Source: Pyropia haitanensis
Lineage: Eukaryota > Rhodophyta > Bangiophyceae > Bangiales > Bangiaceae
DNA length: 64,000 nt
Direction of reading: 5' to 3'
NCBI GenBank assembly: GCA_008729055.1
Contig: SDUX01000008.1
Location: 1,488,001-1,552,000 of the forward strand
The notes below the pieces were generated by a model. It saw only the letters and a list, made by a program, of their open reading frames with translations. It did no database searches and was not told where the DNA came from. The translations under genes were made by a program, and so were the position numbers. Below are positions 55,511-64,000 of the stretch, piece by piece. Numbering within the stretch: the first letter of the stretch is position 1; the number at the start of each line of letters is the position of its first letter.

Positions 55511-57297
55511 TCAGCAAGGGAGGTCACCGCAGCCGCCGTGGCGGCCGGCAAGGCAGCGCGAGGGGGGAGGGGCTCGCACCATGCCCCCACGCGCACACGT
55601 TCGCCCTGGCGCCGTGACAGGCGTGTCCCAGCGGCAGGCGCGCCACGCCGACGGTGGCGACAGGCCCCGCCGTTGCCGCGGGGGCGGCACCGCCGCGGCC
55701 GCCGCGGCAGCCGCCAGCCACGCCACCACGCCGCCGGGCCGACGTGCCGCCGCGCCGGCGCGCCGCTGCGCTGCGGCCGCGCGGCGGCCGCCACCGCCCC
55801 CCCCGCCCCCCCAGCGGTCGACGTCACCAAAAGCAAAAATCGCGCGGCACCACACGCATGGACGGCGGTCACCCGCCTCCGCCGCCCCCCCCCCTCCCCC
55901 CCCCGCCCCAGGCTGCGGCGGGAAGGGCGCGTGCAGTGCACGGTACAGGCGGTCGACCTTGCGGCCGCCCATGCCCGGCACGGCGCGGAGCTCCGCGGCG
56001 GACGCGCCCGCAATGGCGGTGACCCCCCCCACGCCCCGCGCGAGCGCGACCACGTCCGCCTTGTTCACCGGCCGCACGGCGGTGAGGAACGCGGTGAGGG
56101 CGGGCGCGTAGCCGTCGGCCGGGCGGGGCCCCTCAATGCCATCGGGCCGCTTGTGCTCGTACACGCGCAGCGTCTCGAGCAGCCGCCCGGCCTCCCGCGG
56201 GTGCGACGCCGTCAGCAGCGTCAGGCCCGACCGGAGGGAGAGGCCAGCCAGCTCGGTGAGCGCCGCCGCGGGGGAAGGGACGTCCACCTCGACGAGCAGC
56301 AGCGTCTGGCGGTAGCGGTGCGCGGCGAGCGCGTTGACGCGGTCGTAGATATAGGCGCCGTGGATGGCGTGGTAGCGGAGGGAGATGTAGAGGGCAGCGG
56401 TGTGCGTGCCGAGGAGACTGTCAGGGAGAAGAAGGGGGGGCGGGGTAAAGGGGGAGGGGGGAGGGGAAACACGAAAGCGGGCACCCGGCGCGCGTAGCAC
56501 GGAGCAATGGCGAACCGGCGGTGGCGGGCGTGTCAGCAGGGACACCCACACGTCACTTGCCAGGCACGCGGGGCCGGGCGGACGCGACGCGTCCCGCCAA
56601 CCAAGCACCCGCGAGACGCGCGTGGCCGACGGCGGCCGGCTTGGCCGCAGCCAACAGACTAGCAAGGCGCCCCCTCGCTGGCGGGCAGAGCCACAGGGTG
56701 CCACGGCGTGACAGGCGTCGGTCCGCCCCCACCCCCCGCAAGTCCCTCCCCCGCCCACCGCAAGACCGGTACTCAGGGGTCGGCGGTGGCGGCAACCAAG
56801 CAAGACAAACAACAGACCGGCACGAACAAGAGCGTGGCTGCACCAGCTGCACCACCAACCACCGTCCCCCCCCCCACCCCCCAACTCCCCACCCCACCCC
56901 CCCGCAGCCCGTCCACAAACCCCCCTCCCCACACCCCGCACCCCACAAGCACACAAACGTAACAAAGAAAAAGAAAAAAGAAACGTAACTAGTCGGCGGG
57001 CATGTCGTCCACCCACTCGAGCGTCACGTGGCTAATGTGCCGCAGCAGCCGGTTGCCCCGCTGGCGGCCCGCCACGACCAGCGCCAGCCGCGCCTGCGCG
57101 GCGGCGAGCTGGAAGCGGCTACCGCTGCCACCAGCGCCACCGCCACCGCCGCCGCCGCCGCCACCGCCGCCGCCGCCTGGCGGCCGGCTGCCGCCCGGCG
57201 CGGCGACAACAGGCGCAGCCGGGCCGCCAATAGGGGGAGGGCGGCGCAGTGACGAGGGCGGGCGGAGGCCGGGTAAAGGAACAGGAGGAGGGGGCAT
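55511..57297 (-). CDS. ERCC1: ERCC1, subunit of the XPF-ERCC1 DNA-repair endonuclease
   Basis: ERCC1 pairs with XPF to cut 5' of DNA lesions in nucleotide-excision and crosslink repair. Exon 1 (57297-56990) starts MPPPPVPLPG, has a Pro/Gly-rich N-terminus, then LALVVAGRQRGNRLLRHISHVTLEWVDDMPADY, the start of the central domain. The intron 56989-56418 has a weak donor (GTTACG) and a good acceptor (CTCCCTGACAG). Exon 2 opens LLGTHTAALYISLRYHAIHGAYIYDRV, then LLLVEVDV, LTLLTASHPREAGRLLETLRVYEHK and the paired helix-hairpin-helix region (VRPVNKADVVALARGVGGVTAIAGASAAELRAVPGMGGRKVDRLYRALHAPF). After HAPF the frame runs on through Gly-rich sequence to 55511, but the true stop is probably closer to the hairpins. 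The nuclease-like fold lacks the XPF active site, as expected for ERCC1. Confidence 0.92.
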
Positions 57298-59276
57298 GGC
57301 TAGGGGGGTGGGGAGTAGGGGCGGCGCGCGCCAGTGTGGGGGGGGGGGGCGAGCAGAGAGTGCAGCGGGGGGGAAGACAAGGGCGTGGGTGGGTCGGACG
57401 CGCGCAGCGCCAGCCGTCGACGTCGGCTGTCTCTCCCGTGACGCGACACTTTGCACAGTCCACGCATGCAATGACGTATAGAATGTGTATTTCAATTACA
57501 TCCGTCCATGTCTGATGTTGCTGATGTCCGATGGACGGACGCAGCGAGCCTTGACCACTCAGGGTGCGCCCGTACGGACGTGTGGCCAGGGGGGGCCACG
57601 ATTCACAAGACCAAGGTTAGGGCGGGGTGCACGTCCTTGCTGGGAATGGCACACGGGCGAGTGCGCCCCTGCCATTCTTTGGTAGCTGAGCCGTGCATGG
57701 CTACAGTACCCCCCCCCACCCCCCCTGGCACTTACTTATGTATCGACGCAACGTAGGATGCATCACGTAGCTCGCCAGTGGGCGGGCGCGGCGCCGTTGG
57801 CGTCAAGAGCGCGCGCGTATGGACTGCCCGCTCCACGCGACTGGCGGCCAGCGCGGGACGGGCCTGACGCGGAGGGAATCTCGGGAGCGCTCGACCCCCC
57901 AGCGGCAGAGGCGTGGCCTCCGTCGCAACCCCCCCCGCCCCCACCCCCCGGCCATGACTCTGCGACCGTGACGCCCCGTTTCGGCCGCCGCGCGCGGCGC
58001 TTGCGGCCTGCCCGCCACCCTTTTTGCGCCTTGCAATCGCGGCGGTCCCAGCGGTGGCCGCCTGCTGCACAAACCCCGTCGGTCGCCGCCCTTCCCCTAG
58101 TTTTCCGCCGACGCGTGACCTGGCCGTGCGTTGGCGGGGCGCCACCACCCTTCCCTTTGTCCAGACACCTCTGCCCGGGGCGCCGTTTTCTTTGGCAAAC
58201 CCCCCCCCCACCCCACCACCCCCTCTCGCGGTACCCAACCACCAGCGCCCTCTTGTGCGCCACGGTGCGTCGGGCGGCGAGGCGGTACAATCCCCCACCA
58301 ACGTCGGCGAGGTTGCGTTTCTCCGCTCGGCTGTGGCGGAGACCCCCCCCGCCGCCGCGTGCGCGCCGTCGTCGCGGCGGCCCGGGGACGCGGTTGGCGG
58401 TGGCGGTCTGAGATCTGTCGCCTGCGCCGCGCCCCCCCCCCCCCCCCCCCCTCTCGTGGCATTTCTATCGAATTATGGTCTGTGTGCTGTCCACGCAGAC
58501 CCCCTGAGGCGCGGAGCGGTGGTAGAAGCCTCATCCGTTGCGGCGGTGGGTTGCGGGTGGCGGCACGTCGGGCCACCCGGCCGACGCGGCTGGTGGGGTG
58601 GGGCGCGGTTGACAGAGTGGGTGGGTGTGCGGCGCGACTCGCGGGTGTCGGGCGCGCTGGCGACAGCCCCGTCGGACGCACCGCCTCTGTTTGCTCGCGT
58701 GGTGGGGCTAGCCACCCGCTCACGCCGCCGCACGCCGCTTTCCCTGCTGGCGTCGTGCGGTGCCGGCGGCCGCCTCTGACGGTGTCGCGGTGGTGTCGGG
58801 GAGGTGCGTGCCTCACCGGCGACGGCGGACGTCGCCCACTTTCCCGCCGCTGCGCGCGGGGGGCGGGGCGCCCACCCACCCACGAGCAGCTGCGTCCGCT
58901 CCCGTCACCATCTACACGCCCCGACCCGCGACCGTCACCACCCGTTCTCATTCTCTCGCCGCCCCCTCCCCTCTCCTCGTCACCACCTTCCCGCACCGGC
59001 GTCGTCCCGGTAGACGGGGGCGTCCTTTCCGCCGCCGCAACGCCCCCTGGACGCGGTTGACGGGATGGGCATGATGCGTCTGGTGGGGGCGCCCGTCGGC
59101 TCGCCTCGCCCCTGCCGCCGCGGGGTCTCCGGCATGGTGGGTAGGGATCCCCCCTTGGCAGCGGGCCGCGGGCGCGCCCGCGCCCCTTCCCCCGCCGCCG
59201 CCGCCGCTGTCGCAGCGCAAGGCGGGCGTCCCCCTCACCCCCCCCCCTCCCCGGTGGGTGCCCCCCCCGGCGGTCG
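57298..59276. other. Spacer; no gene recognised
   Basis: 57300-57760 holds the presumed ERCC1 promoter. From 57760 to 59060 GC-rich ORFs overlap in many frames without recognisable motifs. 59065-59276 probably includes the true start of the receptor gene (ATGs at 59065, 59071 and 59134 in a frame that would join after the C run at 59261-59268). Confidence 0.4.
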
Positions 59277-61979
59277 GTGCGGCGGCGTCGGGCGGCGAGC
59301 GCCGTCGCGGCCGCAGCGGCAGCGGCGGCTGCGGCGGTGGCGGCGGCGGCCGCGACGGCGCGGGTGGCGGCGCAGTCGGCAGAGCTGGACGCGGTCTTCC
59401 GCACGTCGGCGGATCGGGTGGTGCGGATTGCCGAGGCGGCCCGCCAGGCGCTCGAGCCGCCCAACCCGTGCGCCCTCGTCGATGCGCTGGCGTCGTGCGG
59501 GTGCTCGTACTCGCCCTGCTCCAGCCGCCTCCCCGACAGCCTGACGTGCGGGACGGAGTTTGGCTCTGCCGGCCGCCACTGCGACGGCAGCGGGTGTGGG
59601 GAGAGCAAGAGCGACTGGATGAACAGCTACGTGCTGCCGGGTCGGGGGCAGGCCTTTGCCGACGGCGCCACCAGCACGGCCGTTGCGCGGGACGTGTGCC
59701 TGACCAAGGGCATGGATCGGTCGGTGTTCCGGTCGCTGACGTCAGCCAAGCAGGCCACCTACTTTGCCACGTCCAACGGGGCGATGCGCTTCCACCCGGG
59801 CCGGGGAGGCACCGTCGTCCAGTCGTACGACCAGTGCGGCGGGACGTTTGAGGCGCGCCTCCGCCCGTGGTACTCGGCGGCGAGCTCCGGGCCCAAGGAC
59901 GTGGTCATTGCGGTGGACGCGAGCGCCGTGATGACGCAGCCGCTCGCGGACGGGAGCCTCACGCCGCGCTGGACGCTCGCCGCGGCGGCCGTAGAGGATG
60001 TGCTCGACACGCTCAACCCGCGCGACTTTGTCGCCATCGTCCGCTCCGACGGTGGCCCCGACGGGGCAGTGACGGTGGGCGCCACGGGGTCGCTGATGGA
60101 GGCCGTGTCGGACGAGCGGGTGGGTGCGCTCAAGAAGGCGATCCAGGCGGTGAAGCCGGCGGGGGACCTCAACGTGGCCGCGACCATGCGCGCCGCGTTT
60201 GGGCTGCTGACCCGGTCGGCGGCGGCGAGCGGCGGGCGGCCGGGGCGTGCGAGTGCCGGCTGCTCTCGGGTGGTCATCTGGATCACGGGCGGGCGGGACG
60301 CGTGCTACAGCCGGCCCGCCTGCCAGCCGGGCGCCCCAAACGGCCCGTGCACGTGCACGCGCGACGTGCTGACCGAGCTGACGAGCCTGCAGAACTCCCT
60401 CACTGCCGCTGCCGACGGCGGCCTCCCTCGGGCCATGGTCACCACCATGACCGTCGGCGACCTTGTGGATGACTCGCTCGCGCGGCAGTTGGCGTGCGCG
60501 TCGAGCGGCACGTGGGCGCGGGTCACCTCCAAGGACTTGTCGAGCAAGAATAGCCCGAGCAGCACAGACGTGACGGGCTACTACCGGATGCTGTCGGTGG
60601 CGCGATGGGCGCCAAGGATCTCCGTCGAGCAGGTTGTCTTTTCCCGGCTGTACGAGGGGGCGGGCGACATGGGCAACATGACCACCGCTACCATCCCCGT
60701 CTTTTCGCGCTTCTCCAGGCGCGTCATTGGCGTCGCGGGCGCGGACATCCCCGTCTCGCGACTCCTCGCCTCGGCACCGAACGCCACGTGGGAAGACCTC
60801 GTCTCGGAGGTGGCCAGCCGTGCTCCCCGGTGCAAGGACGGGGACCTGTCGGCCAACATCCACCCGTGTGACATGCAGCACCTGCGAGGGCCCTCGGCGG
60901 CCTGCGCGCCGGACCGGCCTCCACCTGCGCAGCAGTGCTTCCGCTACGGCAGCGACCTCTACGTGGCGCCAAGCGAGACCACCAGCCGGCGCTCGTGGGA
61001 CGCCGCCCAAGCGTTTTGCGCGGCGCTCGGCGTCGGCGGCAGCCTCGCGCCCGTCACTTCGGAGCGGCTCAGCCAGCTCCTGACGCCCCTGTCGGACGTG
61101 GACGGCACGTGGGTGGGCGTCCGGCGCGGGGAAGGCTCGGCCGCCGCGGGCGAGTGGGTGTCCCCGTCGGGCGCGCCGATGCGGTACACCTCTTGGACGG
61201 TCGAACCGCTGCGGGAGGCGTGCGTGGCGATCGACCGGCGGGGGCTGGTGAGCAACTGGTCCGCGCGCAAGTGCGGGGGAGCGCTCCCGTTCATCTGCGT
61301 TCTGCCAGGCGCGGCCGCGACGACGCCGGTGCCCACCGTGTGCGGCGCAGCGCCGGTGACGGCGCTTGACGCGGCGCCGGCCAACCGCTCCAACCCGCTC
61401 ACCGCGACGGACGAGTGCGAGGCGACCGCGACGGCGCCCACGTGCAACGGCCCGGCGCCGGCGGTCAACACCAAGCCGTTTTGTCCGCTGGGCCTGGAGA
61501 GCGGCAACACCGCGTGCGACAACACCTGCTGCCCCGGCTGCCGGTGCCTGGCGCTGGGCCCCCAGTCGGAGGGGTCGTCGCGCATCGGCGCGGGCGCGGT
61601 CGTTGGCATTGTGGTTGGCGTGCTGGTACTGGTCATCCTCGCTTGCGTCGGCATTATTGTCTGGCGGCGGCGGGCCGAGGGGCGCCGCCGCGCCGACGAC
61701 GACGCGAGCGACGACGACGAGTACTATGTGATGCGGCGGAGCGAAGAAAAGTCGGAGAAGAACTTTGTGTACGACGGCGACGACGGGGGTATCGAGCCGG
61801 CCGGGGGGGGGGGGGGGGGCGGGCGTGCCGCCGAGCGGGGGGGGCGCCCCCCGACCGACGCGGAGGCGGCGTATCACGGGCGGCAGCTGGAGCACGCGAC
61901 GCAGCCGGGGGAGGGCGTCGGCACGCGCGTGTGGAGCTGGTCGCCGGGCACCTTTTTTGCGCCACGGCGGCAAACGTAG
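59277..61979 (+). CDS. Alpha2delta-like VWA-Cache receptor with C-type lectin domain, type I membrane protein
   Basis: Residues are counted from 59277 (a GTG; the real ATG is probably upstream across a C run). A hydrophobic Ala-rich signal comes first, then a VWA-N region (RVVRIAEAARQALEPPNPC… YFATSNGAMRFHPG… EARLRPWYSAASSGPKDVV) as in calcium-channel alpha2delta/CACHD1. The VWA domain starts at D214 (IAVDASAVM); its MIDAS site is degenerate, DxSxV instead of DxSxS. A Cache domain follows (ATIPVFSRFSRRVIGVAGADIPVSRLL). A C-type lectin domain spans about 554-675 (CFRYGSDLY… WVGVRRGEGS…EWVSPSGAPMRYTSW… CGGALPFICVL). A Cys-rich stalk, a transmembrane helix (about 775-796) and a tail with DDASDDDEYYVMRR and TRVWSWSPGTFFAP end the protein. 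The frame is uninterrupted for 900 codons. Probably a cell-surface sensor or channel subunit (inference). Confidence 0.85.
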   Translation: MRRRRAASAVAAAAAAAAAAVAAAAATARVAAQSAELDAVFRTSADRVVRIAEAARQALEPPNPCALVDALASCGCSYSPCSSRLPDSLTCGTEFGSAGRHCDGSGCGESKSDWMNSYVLPGRGQAFADGATSTAVARDVCLTKGMDRSVFRSLTSAKQATYFATSNGAMRFHPGRGGTVVQSYDQCGGTFEARLRPWYSAASSGPKDVVIAVDASAVMTQPLADGSLTPRWTLAAAAVEDVLDTLNPRDFVAIVRSDGGPDGAVTVGATGSLMEAVSDERVGALKKAIQAVKPAGDLNVAATMRAAFGLLTRSAAASGGRPGRASAGCSRVVIWITGGRDACYSRPACQPGAPNGPCTCTRDVLTELTSLQNSLTAAADGGLPRAMVTTMTVGDLVDDSLARQLACASSGTWARVTSKDLSSKNSPSSTDVTGYYRMLSVARWAPRISVEQVVFSRLYEGAGDMGNMTTATIPVFSRFSRRVIGVAGADIPVSRLLASAPNATWEDLVSEVASRAPRCKDGDLSANIHPCDMQHLRGPSAACAPDRPPPAQQCFRYGSDLYVAPSETTSRRSWDAAQAFCAALGVGGSLAPVTSERLSQLLTPLSDVDGTWVGVRRGEGSAAAGEWVSPSGAPMRYTSWTVEPLREACVAIDRRGLVSNWSARKCGGALPFICVLPGAAATTPVPTVCGAAPVTALDAAPANRSNPLTATDECEATATAPTCNGPAPAVNTKPFCPLGLESGNTACDNTCCPGCRCLALGPQSEGSSRIGAGAVVGIVVGVLVLVILACVGIIVWRRRAEGRRRADDDASDDDEYYVMRRSEEKSEKNFVYDGDDGGIEPAGGGGGGGRAAERGGRPPTDAEAAYHGRQLEHATQPGEGVGTRVWSWSPGTFFAPRRQT

Positions 61980-62562
61980 CGCGTCTTGTAGCTTTAGGGG
62001 AGACGATGGGCCACGTGCGCTTGGCGGGGGCCGCGCGCATGAGGGCGTGACCGCGCCCGTGGTAGACCGCGCGTGGGGATGCCGCGGTCGCGCTCTTTTT
62101 TCGAAGGTCCGCACTACCCTCTCGGCTCCAATGGCACACCCCCGCGCGCAGGGCGACGCCACACACGGCCGCGGCGGCGGCCGCCCCCACCGCCACCGAC
62201 GCGAGGGGGCGCCGCAGGACGCGCGTGCGGGTTGGAAGGCGGGGAACCCGCCCCACGGCGGCGCGCAACCACCAGCCCCCCCCCCCACGTCACGGCCGGG
62301 TGCACCCCGCGGGCGGCGGGGTGCCGGTCCGCAGCGGCACCCGCTCCTTCCCAGCCCACCCCCCCCCGATCCCCCCACCGCCCACCTCCTGCGTGACCTC
62401 CCCCCGGTTGGGGTGCCGACCGCCCGCGGCGGCGGCGGCCACGGCGGCAGCGTCGCCGGCGGCACGACTCGCCCCTCCCACCCCCCCCCCCGCCGCCGCC
62501 ACGCGCCGCAACCGCGCCGTGGCCGGCGGCCGGCCGTGGCGGCGCCCGCCGCCGCGGCCGCT

Positions 62563-62600
<38 letters not shown>

Positions 62601-63099
62601 TATTGCCGAGACGCGTGCCGCAGATGGCTCCTCCGCGGGCGCGCCGACGCCACGGGCGGCCGCCCGCGGCGGCCGCAACGGCGCCCCCCTACTGGGAGCG
62701 CGGCGGACGTGCCTGGACGCGGCAGTGACCAGAGCACCCGCCGCGGCCGCATCCAGCACTAGCGCCGTCGACACGGGCGGCGTTCGCCGTGCCGCCGCGG
62801 CCGACGCCGCCGCCTCCCCATCCCGCGCCAATGGCCATGCCGGGCGGCACGCCCGCACGGCGTGCGCGGCGGGCAGGGAAGGCGGCGGCGCTGCTGGTAG
62901 GGGGGCGGCGCGGCTGCTAGTGGGAGGGTGCCGCGACTGCTGGTGGGGGGGGGGCGTCGCCTCTGAAGAGTTGGCAGGTCAGCCATAGTGCCGACGGCGC
63001 AGCTGGTGGCCGGGGCGTGGCTAGTGGTATGGGACTGCACGCGGGAAGGAAGCGTGTACGGCGGGCGTCAGAGGCTCAGGATTGCATTGTTGCAGCACA
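61980..63099. other. Spacer; poly-C and CCG tracts
   Basis: GC-rich sequence with C runs at 62278-62288 and 62477-62490, and a (GCCGCC)n array at 62555-62600. No gene is recognised on either strand. Confidence 0.4.
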
Positions 63100-64000
63100 A
63101 CGACTACCCCACCCACCACACATCCACGGGGCCCCCCGCCAGCACCCGCGCCCCCGCCGCCAGCCTAGCACCTCGCCCCCAGCGCGCGCACTCCCCGCAC
63201 CCAACAGCCGTCCCGCCGCACCCAGCAGCCCCCCCCCCCGCCGGCCACCCAATCCCCCGCCACATTGTCGCTCATCGCCAGCGCCCAACTGCCGCCGGAT
63301 AGCAACCGCACTGCGCCGGCCCCGCCAGCGCCCGCCCGCCACGCACTCAGCGGGCGCGTCTCCCGCCTGCCGTCACTCACGCTTCTGCCGCCAGCCTTCG
63401 TCCGCTCCCCAAAGCGTCCGCTACCATCTGCCAGCGGCCGCCCCCCCCCCACCAGCCGCGGTGTCGCCCCCACCAGCAGCTGCACGCGCCCCCCGCCAGC
63501 AGCCACCCCCGACCGCAGCCGGCCCGCGCCCCCGCCAGCAGCCACCCCCGCACGTCGATGGACCTCGGCCCCGCTAGCAGCCACCACGGCCTCCAGCAGC
63601 AGCGTCGCCCCGGCCAGCCGTCGACTCACGCCAGCCAGCCGCTGCGCCGCCCCCCCGCCAGCGTGCCGCAGCACCCCCATGCCAGCAACGCCGCCGCCGC
63701 TCCCCAGCCCACACCGCCCCGCTAGCTGCCCCCCCCCGCCGACTCTCCCCACCGGCCGCGCCGCCCTGCGCCCTGCGACCGCCCGTCCCCCCTGTAGCAC
63801 CAGCCCTGCACCCCTGCCAGCAAGTCCGCGGCCGCACCAACCAAGCGGCAGCCCCCGCCAGCAGCCGCCCCGCCCCAGCCGGCAGCTAGCCAGCACCCCC
63901 GCCAGCGCGTCGCGCAGCACCCCTGCCAAAAGCACCACCGACACCACCCACCGGTCGCACGGCCCGTGCCATAAGCCCCACACCAGCCAGCAAGCGCCCC
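63100..64000. repeat. Degenerate minisatellite, CCCCCGCCAGCAGCCAC-type words
   Basis: Words such as CCCCCGCCAGCAGCCACC and CCAGCCGC recur irregularly up to the right window edge (for example near 63138, 63465, 63495, 63530 and 63850). The copies are too divergent for a clean period. They create long Gly/Ala/Arg-rich ORFs on the minus strand that I do not take as genes. Confidence 0.55.

Noticed and set aside
59742..62858. 1038-codon minus-strand ORF opposite the alpha2delta-like gene
   Set aside because: An antisense shadow caused by high third-position GC; His/Arg-rich and without domains.
63165..63983. 272-codon minus-strand ORF at the right edge
   Set aside because: It reads through the degenerate CCGCCAGCA minisatellite and is Gly/Ala/Arg low complexity.

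Overview
The window reads as nuclear DNA of a very GC-rich eukaryote. Genes carry short GT-AG introns (about 150-670 bp), proteins are swollen by poly-Ala, poly-Gly and poly-Pro runs, and spacers are full of C and G homopolymers and CGG-type repeats. Protein content is algal (FEA1-like iron protein, Hint/Hog domain, GH27 alpha-galactosidase, rhamnose mutarotase), with ordinary eukaryotic housekeeping genes (SEC22, SEC20, ERCC1, L-type lectin, tyrosine aminotransferase). My best inference is a bangialean red alga (Porphyra/Pyropia type). This is not proven, and another GC-rich alga is possible.

Layout. 1-2.9 kb: 3' part of a Ty3/gypsy chromovirus with a probable 3' LTR. 2.9-5.1 kb: a Fanzor (eukaryotic TnpB-like) nuclease ORF followed by three hairpins. 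6.1-9.5 kb (-): a spliced CACTA/Plavaka-like transposase. 12.2-14.0 kb: a two-exon unknown gene. 15.4-17.7 kb: a WD40 gene, possibly EDC4/Varicose. 19.3-22.0 kb: a secreted Kelch-Hint protein. 22.5-24.7 kb (-): SEC22 in four exons. 25.5-27.2 kb: a TIR transposon. 27.6-29.9 kb: a GH27 alpha-galactosidase with a frame-breaking 26-bp tandem duplication. 30.5-32.6 kb (-): a shortened paralogue of the receptor at 59.3-62.0 kb, with a mariner-type MITE inside. 34.0-34.9 kb: an L-rhamnose mutarotase. 36.0-38.2 kb: SEC20 with a long Ala-rich tail. 38.2-41.2 kb: nested transposons and a MITE. 42.6-43.8 kb: an FEA1-like secreted protein with a clear TATA box. 45.1-49.1 kb: a CobB-BtuF-DUF5522-like fusion. 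50.4-51.9 kb: an ERGIC-53/VIP36-type lectin. 52.3-53.7 kb (-): a tyrosine aminotransferase. 55.5-57.3 kb (-): ERCC1. 59.3-62.0 kb: an alpha2delta-like VWA-Cache receptor carrying a C-type lectin domain.

Three genes (SEC22, SEC20, the L-type lectin) serve ER-Golgi traffic; I see no sign that the clustering is functional. The transposons fall mainly in the less GC-rich stretches.

Most apparent frame breaks in recognisable genes (SEC22, Kelch-Hint, CobB fusion, GH27 5' end, WD40, aminotransferase, SEC20) lie in G or C runs of about 8 or more. Run lengths here are therefore probably unreliable, and these genes are better read as intact than as pseudogenes. The most novel items are the CobB-BtuF fusion, the alpha2delta-lectin receptor pair, the Fanzor ORF with its hairpins, and a nested insertion whose empty site is preserved in the opposite TIR.
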